NCBI GenBank assembly: GCA_025506515.1
Contig: CM046457.1
Location: 43,994,288-44,058,287, forward strand
Length of the DNA: 64,000 nt
Direction: 5' to 3'
From: Flaveria trinervia
Lineage: Eukaryota; Streptophyta; Magnoliopsida; Asterales; Asteraceae
Shown in pieces: positions 24,375-34,933 of this stretch (within the stretch, counting starts at the first letter, position 1; each line of letters starts with the position of its first letter). The position numbers were made by a program, and so were the translations under genes. The notes beneath the pieces were generated by a model. The model saw only the letters and a list, made by a program, of their open reading frames with translations. It was not told where the DNA came from and did not search any database.

Positions 24375-25035
24375 TTATTCTTTTTCTGTTTTTTAAGAAT
24401 GTATATTGCTTATAATTTATAAGCCATCTGTTTTGTTTTGTTTAAGTTATTTTTTAGTTTGTATTTATATTAGTTCTTTTATTGTTATTGTATATCTTAC
24501 TTATTTTTTATTTGAGTTTTTATTAAATTATCTGTTTTCTTGTTTTAATCATAAATTGCGTAGGTCACGGTTTTACACAGTTGTAATTTTCGGTTATATG
24601 AACAAGCTGTCGCTGTTTGTTTCTTTTCAAAATTAATAGATTTTTTAAATTAGTTTTACTTATTATATATTTATTAAGAGAATTTTAAAATTTTATAAAT
24701 TTGAAAACTTCTGGAAACAAAAATTCAACGCGATTTATTTAATAGATATGAAGGTTTCTTTTGGGAATATGATTGATGCTTTCTATTTGAATTTGGATTA
24801 GGTAGAGGGATTAGTTGTCATCCTACAAAAATTAATATATAAAGCCAAACCAAGCCATATCTATAACACTACTATATACATAATTTCTACTTGTAATAAA
24901 AAATAAGTAAAAACAAAACGGATCATCTTTAATTTTATAATCTTTCTACTATAATAAAAGAGTATCTTCGGATGACACGTCACAATACCACACTCATTTT
25001 TACCAAAATGTTTTCGTCTCTCTCTTATTAAATAA
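24375..25035. other. AT-rich intergenic DNA with a Helitron-like left fragment
   Basis: No gene. From about 24948 the text TCTACTATAATAAAAGAGTATC resembles a Helitron 5' terminus on the plus strand. It is cut short by the minus-strand Helitron that begins at 25036. Confidence 0.45.
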
Positions 25036-26057
25036 CTAGGTTAGCCCCGTGTAATACACGGCTTAAACAAATAATATATTAAATAATTATAAATAAAATT
25101 TATAGATTATAAATTCATGCTTGAAGATAAAATATGATTATAAATACGTATAAATAGTTACTTTAAGTAGATAAAAAATAATGTATTTTTCTTAAACTTT
25201 TATTTTCTAACAAAATTGTGATTTTTAAATATATTGTTTTAAATAAAATGATTTTTTTTAAAATCTGTTATATTCTGTATTTTATAGAATTTTTGTTTTT
25301 AAAAACTGTGTTTTTAATAAAAAAATGTTTTTAATTTATTAAAATATATTTTTAATTTGAAAGTGATACGAGTAATATTATTAGTATTCAATATTATTGT
25401 TAATAATATAGAGAAATGAGAAAGTAAGTATAATGAGATCTACAATATTGTCACGCTTATTTTAATTTTGTTTATAGATAGATAGATAGGCTAAACACTA
25501 ATTAAATAAACAGAATAAATTTTAATGTAGAATATATATATGTAAAATAAACATGAATGGGTACAGTATATTTTAATGTAAAAATGTAATAAAATTATAT
25601 ATAGGTAATAGTTCAAGAAAAATAAAACAATTATAATATTTTTTAACTCTCTTATGTAAATAGTTTTATTTTTAAACATTCGTTTTAAGATTTTTTATAA
25701 AAATATTTCATGTGCTTATAATTTTTTTAAAAACAAAACAATTTTAAAGTATTTTGTTTAAAAATGTTTAATGTTTTAGAAAATTTCATATTATATAAAA
25801 CTTTAGTTATTTGTTATTTAGATATTAACAAAAAGATGATATTTTTAATTTCCTTCATAAATTATAATCTAAAAGAAGATAGTTTGATTTTAAAAATAAT
25901 TTATAAGAGAGAAAAATTTGTATAAGTGTTTAGATTACTATAATATTCTTTTGGAGGGAAAATTGATATGTGAATGTCTAAAAAAACATGTGGCAAAAAT
26001 ATGAGTTAAAAAAATAAAAAATGACAAAAGAAACCTTGCTTTATTAGAGGTTATAGA
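25036..26057 (-). mobile_element. Short non-autonomous Helitron
   Basis: On the minus strand the element starts TCTATAACCTCTAATAAAGC, preceded by A. It ends with the hairpin CCGTGTATTACACGG, an 11-base spacer and CTAG, followed by T. TC start, hairpin, CTRR end and insertion between A and T are the Helitron signature, and no target duplication is expected. The 1022 bp interior is AT-rich with no Rep/helicase coding. A related truncated copy is at 10900-11768. Confidence 0.78.
25045..25060 (-). terminator. Helitron 3' hairpin
   Basis: CCGTGTATTACACGG on the minus strand is an inverted repeat of about six to seven base pairs, placed 11 bases before the CTAG end. It serves as the rolling-circle termination signal in Helitrons, not as a transcription terminator. 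Confidence 0.75.
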
Positions 26058-27092
26058 TTACTAATAATATTATTTAATACTTTTTAAATTAATAAGTTAA
26101 GAAAGATATATATTTAATGCTATTCCTAAGAAATAAATATTTTTGTAAAATAATATTTTTTTCTAAAGCATAAAACTTTTTAAAAGTACGAATATTTTAA
26201 AAATGGTCTCTTTAAATAGTCAATTTTTTTTAAAACCAAAAATAATTAAATTTGAGAGTTATAATAAGAAAAATTTTAAAAATGATATTTCTAAACGGTT
26301 TGTTTTTAAATTAAAATATTTATTTTTTGGGGGAAAAAAATTTATAAAATAAAATTTTAAAAGGTTGATATCATTGTTTTATTGATTATAATCATTTCTC
26401 ATACGTAATTTCAATCATATCATATCTTAGAATATTATTTTATAATCAATAATTTTATTATATCAATATTTTATTTATTCAATACGTGTAACAAACGGGT
26501 TTACTAAAGATAGTCTATTTATATATCATAACTAAAATCTATGTTATACTAATTTACATAGTTTACATAGCATAAACTTGTTTTGTATAGGTACCTACAT
26601 TAAATACCTGTAATTTTTTAATTAATGAATTAAGTTATCCCACTTTTAATTGTTTAATTAATGAATTAAGTTATCCCACTTTTAATTGTTTAATTAGTGA
26701 ATTAAGTTATCTGGGAAAATTTATATAAACATGTATAAATGAAAATTAACTAGGTTATGTTAGTTATTATAGGCAAATATATAATGTTAGTGCAATTTTC
26801 TTTAATATACTTTGTCATTATTTAATAATATGTTACCCATACTACTAGTTTTTATCAGCGCCTTATGATATTTTAAAGCAGACCATTTGTGTTCCTTGGT
26901 TATATCTTTGTAAACATGTTTAAAACTAATTTACTCGAAACATAGTTTCACATATGATAACTACATGGAAAGCGAAAGCTGTTCGAATATCAATTTAAAT
27001 GGAAATAAAAGTTTATGGACATCGTTAATGTGGGTGTTTACTTTTTTTATTTTAAATATAATGATGACAATACCAACTAACATTTTATCATA
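26058..27092. other. AT-rich intergenic DNA
   Basis: No gene recognised. It includes the 36-bp tandem repeat at 26611-26711 and long A/T runs. Confidence 0.5.
26611..26711. repeat. 36-bp tandem repeat, about 2.8 copies
   Basis: The unit contains TTTAATTAATGAATTAAG then TTATCCCACTTTTAATTG. The first two copies are almost identical; the third has one substitution and then diverges. Confidence 0.9.
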
Positions 27093-27105
27093 GAGTAAAT
27101 TACAC
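27093..27105 (+). repeat. MULE-like terminus
   Basis: GAGTAAATTACAC has the same start as the MULE at 23142 and lies 260 bp before the GRF pseudogene. No matching inverted end was found downstream. Confidence 0.4.
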
Positions 27106-27364
27106 ATTTCGTCAAATTAAGTATGTTACAAATTTCAAGTTGTGTAATTTATCCCAACGGGCGTTCAAAAGTCCTGTTAGTTTTGATCATGCCCCATCCA
27201 CGTGAGGGTAGTATTGTCTTCCTAGATCTACAGCAAATTGATTTTTTTAAAAACCCTCTGATCTTGAACTATGCATCTTTTGGTTAAAGTACCCTATTTT
27301 CTCTCATATTCTCCTGAAAAAAACCTTCCGTCTTGAGAACATTCCCTCTAATCATTCGAACATC

Positions 27365-27781
27365 ATGGTGTTTTGTTCGTGTGGTGAGGCTGCTATTCTT
27401 CCAACATCATGGACCAGGAAGAACCTTGGTTGAAGATTTTATTTCTGCCCACTAACGGTAAGATTATAGGGCGCTGAATCTTGTATTTTTTAAAATTACA
27501 TTTTTGACCAAAATTTTTTATTTGTTCTTTAGGGATCAAAATGCCCGTTTATTAGTGGGTATAATCCTGAAATGAGCCAAAGATCAGCAAATATCATACC
27601 AGGTTCATTAAAGTCAAAATGCAACCTCGAAGAGAAAGTCAAAGCTTGTGAACATGAACTTAAAGAAACTCAAGACGAAGTGAAAGTAATTGAACATGAG
27701 CTGAGATGCTATCACATCCTCAATTTCCACAAACGGGGTATTACCGTTAAGCGTATGACATACCAGGTACTCAACCATTAG
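27365..27781 (+). pseudogene. GRF-type zinc-finger protein, disrupted
   Basis: Begins MVFCSCGEAAILPTSWTRKN, with the paired cysteines of a GRF finger. A TGA at 27431-27433 then falls where the family has the GR arginine, probably by CGA to TGA change. The same frame continues RFYFCP, giving the third cysteine, to a donor GTAAG at 27458. After a short intron, the sequence from 27533 resumes with GSKCPFISGYNPEM, giving the fourth cysteine. A charged, coiled-coil-like tail follows (residues LEEKVKACEHELKETQDEVK), with a stop at 27779-27781. GRF fingers occur in nucleic-acid-binding proteins and are often carried by plant transposons. A MULE-like end lies just upstream. Confidence 0.7.
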
Positions 27782-27789
27782 TTACATTA

Positions 27790-29281
27790 AACGACACAAC
27801 AGTTACAAAACTTGATTGCTCGTTAACATTAAAGTTTCCCAAAAACAAAGTTAAATACGAAAACATAAAAGTAATTGCGGAAGCGTATTAGTTTCTAATT
27901 CAAATGGTGCAGGCACACGTAAACCAAATAAAATTTAGTTTTCAAAAAGTGTATATGTCTTGTTTGACCCAACAATGATGAATGCAGCATGAGATGATTC
28001 CTAGTCGTGCTCACCTTAAGAACTTGAAAGAAACATATTAAAGTGTCAACACAAGGTTGGTGAGTTCATAGGTTTTGATAAACATAATATAATAGAAATA
28101 GATACAGTAGACAAAATAATATCAGTAGATAGCTAATTTACTTGACAAGTTACTAAGTATGAAGTTTGCAACTGAAATTGACAATGTAAATGAAGGCCTC
28201 AGCTCTGAATACCATGTCACAACAATAGAAATTATGTTAATTAACACCTGTTTGACGTGCAGTTGTGCTAGCGCGACTAGCCCTGGTGGGGTTTGTCAAA
28301 CCCCGTAGATCTACTCAGAATTAACTCGCTAAAATACATAAATTAACGGTTCGAGTATAAGGCCTTAAGTATGGCATAACACTAGTAAATAGGTGACATT
28401 ACGATAATACTAATTAATAAAATACGTTTAAAACACACGTTTCTTTGTTCCAAGGAAAACATGTAAAGTGTGATTGAGAACTCACATTGATTGCACATGA
28501 ACGATTAAAAGCAAGCACAAACAATTTTGATTCCGATTAACCTAGATCCACATTGTTATTATATTAATAAAATTGCCAAAATTTTATAATAATACGGTTT
28601 CGCGTTCCCGACTCGGCTACAAGACAAATTGTCAATCTTCCCCATTCACATGCAAGCACACTTGACATTTTACCTTAAATACATGAACCCAAATATTTTC
28701 CTTTAAACTAGATCACGGATAAAGGCACTCTTTATACCTTTATAATTATATGACTTTTTTTATAACGAACCCATATATTTCATAATACTTTATCCACACA
28801 ACACAAACACGCAACGACTCAAATGAAATCACACATAATAATATTACACCCATATAACATATTATACATGCACATATAACGATACACACGTAACGCTCAC
28901 ATGTATGCTATATATATATTATTGTACAATATATATACCTACATAATGTATTTAATACCCATGTATACCACATACACTCACCAACAAACATTAACACATA
29001 CAACTTACTGCCCATGCATACGTATACAATGCATGATGCATCCATTTCATACACATATACACAGCATATATTACACACACACGCAAAAACTAATGCCATG
29101 AATCCTACACCTACATTCTCAATGTATAATACCCATACATGAAATCATCCTACCCAATATACCCCCACCAAGACCCACGTCCAAACCAAACATGACATAT
29201 ATACCAATCATTCTACCCCAACAATCTCAACCGAACACATCGAGCACACCAATCATCATCGCATACATTCATACATACAAC
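27790..29281 (-). repeat. Part of an older LTR, interrupted downstream
   Basis: Rich in short C/A text such as ACACATA and CATACA, with no coding sequence. The phrase AAGGTTGGTGAGTTCATAGG near 28050 matches the style of the LTR at 1627-1680. Together with 29851-29981 and 51876-52310 it seems to form one minus-strand gypsy-type LTR into which the hAT-like MITE and the 21.9 kb gypsy later inserted. The outer (left) end is not fixed. Confidence 0.4.
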
Positions 29282-29850
29282 CATGGTTGCAAAAGTCGCT
29301 AGACGCAGCCAGGTCGGTCGACTGAGAGTTGTACATACTTGGCCTAGGCAGGGAGTACTCAGACGTAATAAATTATAAAGAAATTAATTTTTAAGAAATT
29401 ATATATATGTCAAATATAATAAGTTTACAAATATTTATAACATATACGTGAAAATCAATACATATTAAAAAAATATGTTCACATACTATAGTATTTTAAA
29501 ATATGATATTTATTTTTTAATATGTATATACATAGTAATCATTTAGTACTCATATTTCAAAGTAAATTATTGAAAAACAACAAAAATGGATGAAAAATAG
29601 TGAAAATAGTGAAAAACAACAAAAGTCCGAGTTGGATCGAGTATGCCTAGTTGGGTCGAGTTGGACCCAATTGGTTTGAGTTGGACCCAATTGGTTTGAG
29701 TTGGACCCAATTGGTTAGAGTTGGGCCGAGTTGGTCCGAGTAGGCCGGGTTGGACCGATTCCGAGTAAGGTTGACCGAGTTGAAGAAAAGCGCCTCAGTA
29801 AACCTCCAATTTCTGAGTACTCGGCCGCCTAGGTCGAGTTTTACAACACT
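29282..29850. mobile_element. hAT-like MITE
   Basis: The left end CATGGTTGCAAAAGTCG and the inverted right end CAGTGTTGTAAAACTCG are imperfect terminal repeats. Flanking octamers CATACAAC (29274-29281) and CAAACAAC (29851-29858) match in seven of eight positions, fitting the 8-bp hAT duplication. The 569-bp element has no transposase. Its right third carries a tandem array of GAGTTGGACCCAATTGGTTT. Confidence 0.7.
29658..29720. repeat. 20-bp tandem repeat in the MITE
   Basis: Three copies of GAGTTGGACCCAATTGGTTT, then degraded GAGTTGG(G/T)CCGAG units to about 29780. Confidence 0.9.
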
Positions 29851-30631
29851 GCAAACAACTAAGAACATATATAATAGCAAACACACACAATGTCACAACC
29901 GCACAACGGGGACCACACGCACAAAACATACCGAAACCAAGCCATAGAGTAAACGTACCGTAGATGTGTCGAATGATCTGATGTAACACCCGGTTTTTTT
30001 TAAAAGACAAGATATGAGGAATAAAAAGGAAGAAAGGCAAATAAGTCCAAGTGGAGGGACTAAAAGTGTCCAAAAGGAAAAAAACTTTGAAAAAGTTGGT
30101 GTAAAGGTGGGCATGGCCGCCCACCCTCACTTCACATCACCATTTTCTTCGGTTTTAGAGAGAGAGAGCAGGGGAAACTCTCGGCTGAAGAAAAAGAAGA
30201 AGAAGAGAAGTGAACGAATTCAGGTAAGAATTTGTGGTTTTTATGTGTTTATGACGGGTTTTATCCCGGTTATGTGTTTATGTGCTTATGTGTTTGTGTA
30301 TGTGCTTGGGTGTGTGTGTTGGTGTTGTTTTTAGGTGTTTGAACTCATTGCAAGCGGGTTAGAAAGGAAGAAATACCCAAGTTGCATCAGGTGAGTTCTA
30401 GACCCCGGTTTTACTTGTTTTAAACGATCTTTGGGGCTGAAAATGTATTAAAATGGTTTTCATAAAGTTCATGTATGTTTACCCGTATGCATTATGCATG
30501 TTGTATGTTGATTCTTGAATTGCTTATAGCTTATTCCTGTTAGAATAGCCATGTTAAGATTAGAACATATGGGTTCGATGATTGGGTTTGAAAACATACT
30601 GGGAACATGTTACATAGGAGGTCCATGCGCT

Positions 30632-31028
30632 TAGATAAGGCTCATGCGCCTGAAAATGCCTTAGAAAGATTTAAGTGTAATTTATGCGCCTGAACAATAG
30701 CCCATGCGCCTGAACAGTAGCCCATGCGCCTAAGATTACCTTAGAAATGTTTAAGTACAACCCATGCGCCTGAACAGTGGTCCATGCGCCTAGAAAATAA
30801 TAGTCGGACGACTAAGTGTAGGGCCATGCGCCTGAATAGTGCCCATGCGCCCAAGAAGCCCATGCGCCTAAGTGTCCATGCGTCCGAATGGTCCATACGC
30901 CTAAGTGTTCATACGCACAAATAGTGGCCATGCGCCTAAAGTGATAAATGATTAAGTGTTGGCTGATGCACCTACATAGTGATGAAACGCCAAACATGGC
31001 TCATGCGCCCAAATAGTTCCCATGCGCC
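30632..31028. repeat. Dispersed-tandem array of CATGCGCCTGAACAGTAGCC-like units
   Basis: More than a dozen CATGCGCC or near-identical octamers occur at irregular spacing, the closest 20 bp apart. Some units have CATACGC or CATGCGTC, consistent with cytosine deamination. The 3' LTR carries the same array at 50415-50870 with a different copy number. Confidence 0.9.
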
Positions 31029-31457
31029 TAAGCACTTAGAAAATTTTACAGAATTTTCTAGGAGTCTGTGCTTTAGGGTTTTGACCAAGGTTGACTAGGG
31101 CTTGATAATGATGATGTTCATACATGGATATGATATGATTACGTATGTTGTTCCTTATTATTATTCTAATATTATTATTACTTATACTATGTGACTTTAC
31201 GTGGTATGTTATTATCGTAACGTAAAGTATACTGTAATAATAAAGTGAAAGAGCAATAAAGAAAAGAAGAGGAATATTAATGAAAATGTTAACAAGTCTT
31301 GCAAGCTTACAGGAGGTGCACGACCATGTTGTCGTTAGCTCAACTGTGTTGCGGGTTAGCTACCCTATTATGCACACAAGGCCAATCAATTGAGATTGGC
31401 AGGACCTTTGTAGCGTGTCCTGGGTGATTAGGTCGGCCTTGTACACAGTACACATAA

Positions 31458-31560
31458 CCCTTTCGAGGGATACAGTTGACCCTTTCGAGGGATATAGTTA
31501 ACCCTTTCGAGGGATAGAATTGACCCTTTCGAGGGATATAGTTGACCTTTTCGAGGGGTA
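31458..31560. repeat. 22-bp tandem repeat, about five copies
   Basis: The unit is close to ACCCTTTCGAGGGATATAGTTG, with the near-palindrome CCCTTTCGAGGG. It is repeated in the 3' LTR at 51284-51390. Confidence 0.92.
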
Positions 31561-32120
31561 TAGATGGCCCATCACCCGTTTTCCATCGCGCATACAGTTA
31601 GGGTATTGCTCACTGGTCCATACAGAAAGTGAAACATAAATATAAAAGTTTACAGACAAGGCATGCAGTAAAGAGAACGTACAATATTTGTTCATATAGT
31701 TAATGCGTGCTCGCATATATAGTACAGAGTTGTATTTTACAGAAAAGAGTATTTTCATATACAACATATAGAAAGTATTTTATTACTTTTAAAACTAGAA
31801 TTCACTCAGCAACGCTGACTTTTATACATTTTCAGTTGGCAGGTAATTATTGCTGAGGATGGCACGAGGGTGAAGCTACTCGGCAGGAAAAGACTGACAT
31901 CCATTCGTATTCCATGCTACTGTTGTTTTGTAATGCAGTAAAATAATTCTTTTGGTAAATAGATTAATGATGATGTATTGCTTAACAACAATGTTTTAAA
32001 TGAAATGAATGGTTTTTGATAAATCATTCCGCTGCTTAAGTTTGTATAATTATAATGTATAGTGTTTTAATTGCTGTGATTGACCAACTGTGAGGTTTCT
32101 AGGAACGGGGCCTTACAAGT

Positions 32121-32133
32121 TGGTATCAGAGCC
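32121..32133 (+). promoter_or_regulatory. Primer-binding site, initiator tRNA-Met type
   Basis: TGGTATCAGAGCC, three bases after the LTR end. Confidence 0.95.
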
Positions 32134-32469
32134 AAAGTTTAAGAGTATTAGGTAAATAAACTTTTAAAACCTAAACTTAAACTAAAAATGGGACCATGGA
32201 GGATGTCAGCCTGAGTAGCTACGTGCCATCAGGTATGTCTTTTCCTAATGATAACCGGTATTATGTGCGCATGCTATTTTTATTATGTGCTCTTAGTAGA
32301 TTTAGATACTGATTAAGTCAGGATAGGAGATGCTTGGGGTATGAAGAGTAAAGTAAGTGGCTAATCACAACTGGCCATTGTAATTAGGGACTTACTATGC
32401 TTGACATAAACTAAGTGTTACCTTGAATGACCGCGTTAGTGTTTGAATCTTATAGTGTGCTTTTTGTGG
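32134..32469 (+). other. Gypsy leader before gag
   Basis: Untranslated leader between the primer site and the first gag ATG at 32470. No feature recognised. Confidence 0.6.
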
Positions 32470-33604
32470 ATGGCTGGCGGTAGATCTTCAAAAGCCTCTC
32501 GGGGTGGAGGTCATGGTGCAGCTCCACGACCTAAGAGAGGGAGACCCAGAGTCGAGAAAGTGGTTCATGAAGAACCAGAGGCCCCTCATCTGGAGGGTGG
32601 TGACGAGAGCCCCAATCTGAGAGCCTCAGTAAAGGAGGCTGTGGTGGAAGAGGTTCACCAGGTCATGCAGACGATTCTACCGTCTATGGTGACCGAAGTG
32701 ATCAAGGCGGTAAAGGAAAGAGAAAGAAAGGAAAGAAACAGGTCCTCGGGAGGACGGGATCAACCAGAGCCGGAAACGGTTCTTTCTGATGATGAGGAGG
32801 AGGAAGAAGAGGAGATTGCGCCAGAGGCGACTAAAGGCTGCAACTATGGGGCGTTTATGAGATGCAAGCCCCCGACTTTCGATGAAAATGACACAGCTGC
32901 AGCTGCTCACCGGTGGGTGAGGGAAATGGAGGCTGTCCTCAATATCAGTGAGTGCCGTGAAGATCAGAAGGTGAAATTTGCTACCCACTCTTTTGTGGAC
33001 TCGGCGTTGTGCTGGTGGGACAACATTGTCCAAGCCAAGGGTAACAGGGCCATTGGGAGAATGAGATAGCCTGAACTAAAGAAGTTAGTGATTGAGGAAT
33101 TCTGTACTCACAAGAGAGATGGACAAGGTAGAAAGAGACTTCCTGTAGCTAAAGGCGGGAGCGATGACACACCAGCAGTACACTACCAAATTTAATGAAA
33201 TGGCACGGCTGGTGCCCGATCAAGTTACACCACTGTCACGAAAGATTAAAAGATACATCCAGGGGCTGCCGGCGGATATCCGTAGGCATATGATCACCGC
33301 CCGGCCGAGCACTTTTAGGTCGGCGGTTGACTTGGCTAGCATATTATATGATGAGCGCGAGGTGGTAGTGGCTGAGGTGAATAAGAATGATGGTGGTAGC
33401 CGGAACTGGAATGGGAAACGGTTTGGATATGGTAGAACCGCTCAAAACAATAAGGTGACAAAGGTGGGTGACCGACGTGTGGTCACATCTGGATCAGGGC
33501 TGAGGAGGTGTGACAAATATGGAAGGGAGCATACTGGTGAGTGCAGGATGGGGATGAACGTATGCTTCAGGTGTGGCCAACCTGGCCACATCGCTAGAGA
33601 CTAG
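32470..33604 (+). pseudogene. gag: gypsy gag (capsid/nucleocapsid), disrupted
   Basis: The start at ATG 32470 gives MAGGRSSKASRGG, followed by a basic/acidic linker with an Asp/Glu run and the retrotransposon gag domain (residues about 120-200, with PPTFDENDTAAAAHRWVREM). A TAG at 33067 and a shift of frame break the domain. It continues from about 33164 (MTHQQYTTKFNEMARL) to one CCHC knuckle, CFRCGQPGHIARD, just before a TAG at 33602. The upstream in-frame codon at 32443 is TTG, so 32470 is preferred. Gag would form the particle that packages element RNA. Confidence 0.88.
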
Positions 33605-33644
33605 AAGACCGAGGGCGGAGAGCTCTGGAGCAAAGAAGAAGAAG

Positions 33645-33649
33645 CGGAG
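33645..33649. repeat. Target-site duplication CGGAG, left of nested copia
   Basis: Identical to 46346-46350. It marks the insertion point inside the gypsy gag-pol region. Confidence 0.95.
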
Positions 33650-34503
33650 TGCAGGATCGGGTTTGTCATAGAAACACTTGGATTTCTCTCAAACTCACTT
33701 ATACAAACACTCAATTCAGAAAGTAAAGTCTTTTACAAGAGTTGATAATAATATAATAAGTAGTGAACACACAAAAATAAATTTTCAAGGCACTTGTATA
33801 TATTACTTCTCAACTCAAGATATTACAAGACTCTTACAAGCATGATATATGAGTTACAATGAGAGACTATATATACTAGATCCTACAGCCGGATATACTT
33901 TGATACCAGCTGGAAACCTAAGACTAAAGCATATACTACAATGCTAAAGTTAAGGTATCTTAGATAAAGTATTATCTAAGATATGGTAGTCATGACATGT
34001 CCATGACTTACCTTTTGTCACCAACTAAAGATGGCAACTGTACTAACATAAAAAGGTAAACAATGGATTAAAGTATGGTCAACTACATGGCTTTTGAGAA
34101 AACGCAATGTAGTATCTCAGAGATTTGCAGTAGAGTGTCAGGAAGGCCATACTTATGTCCACTGGATAATAGCAGTATTTTTCAAAGGTAAGTTGGCTTC
34201 GGAAGAACAAGTTCTTCCGAAGCCACTTATACTTCGGAAGAGGCTTCTATACTTCCGAGGCTTGAGGACTTTTATACTTGGAAGTTGACTTCAGATCTTT
34301 CTTTCTAAGTCGTAAACTTGGAAGTAGGTTCTTTGTCTTTGAAGTTAAACTTTTCCTTCGAAAGTAAGCTTTACATTTTGTCTTCGGAAGAGCTCCTCTT
34401 TCCTTCGGAAGTTCCAAACTTAGCTTCGGAAGTCCTTTATTTGTTGTACCAAAATCTTCTAAGTGACTAGGTTTTGGTTGCACCAGCCTTTCTAGATCCA
34501 ACA
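33650..34503 (-). repeat. 3' LTR of nested copia
   Basis: Pairs with 45493-46345, differing at scattered positions. It contains a perfect hairpin at 34195-34224 and several CTTCGGAAG motifs. Confidence 0.95.
34195..34224. repeat. Perfect LTR hairpin, 14-bp arms
   Basis: GGCTTCGGAAGAAC, then AA, then GTTCTTCCGAAGCC. The same structure is intact in the other LTR at 46033-46062. Confidence 0.95.
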
Positions 34504-34518
34504 AACTCCCCCTAGGCT
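34504..34518 (-). promoter_or_regulatory. Polypurine tract of nested copia
   Basis: On the minus strand AGCCTAGGGGGAGTT directly precedes the 3' LTR start TGTTGGATC. Confidence 0.85.
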
Positions 34519-34933
34519 GATGCTATCAAAACCTCACTTATTCCTGCTTCTCAAAGCTTTCAACACTAGGGACTAAAGATATTTGTCTGTCTCTTTGTTC
34601 TTCCTGGAAGTGGTGCTGAGAAGCTTGTACAAGTCATTGGTGGATAGGAGATCCAGTCTATCACTCTGAATGACATGTACCCTTTGTTGTGCCCCCCTAA
34701 AAAGAGTTAGTTGACGGGAGTTATAGTCATACTCCATCTAACTATGGATTCTAGTTCAGGGCCTTCAACCATTTGTAAAAAGGCTTTGCCTTGGGTTGCT
34801 GATCCTTCCTTTCCTCCTCCTCTCTCAGTTTCAACTCTGCTTCAACCTTGCTTCTAGCAGTTAGCTCGGCCATATGAAGGCTGCCTAGATGATTTCTGAT
34901 ATGGGCAGCTACATCAGAGTTTGAAGGGTTGGA
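34519..34933 (-). other. Copia 3' untranslated segment
   Basis: Between the downstream reading frame and the polypurine tract. No open frame of note. Confidence 0.6.

Larger units (their letters stand above)
29982..32117 (+). repeat. 5' LTR of the gypsy element
   Basis: 2136 bp, TG...CA ended. It carries two internal arrays (CATGCGCC units at 30632-31028 and CCCTTTCGAGGG units at 31458-31560). No coding function is seen in its open frames. Confidence 0.95.

Noticed and set aside
28901..29101. Overlapping frames of about 65 codons on both strands
   Set aside because: They arise from CATACA/ACACAT-rich LTR text and show no domain.
29647..30334. Several 65-110 codon frames around the MITE and gypsy LTR start
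   Set aside because: They straddle the MITE and LTR boundaries and are not conserved in the other LTR as the same protein; the 3' LTR has indels that change the frame.
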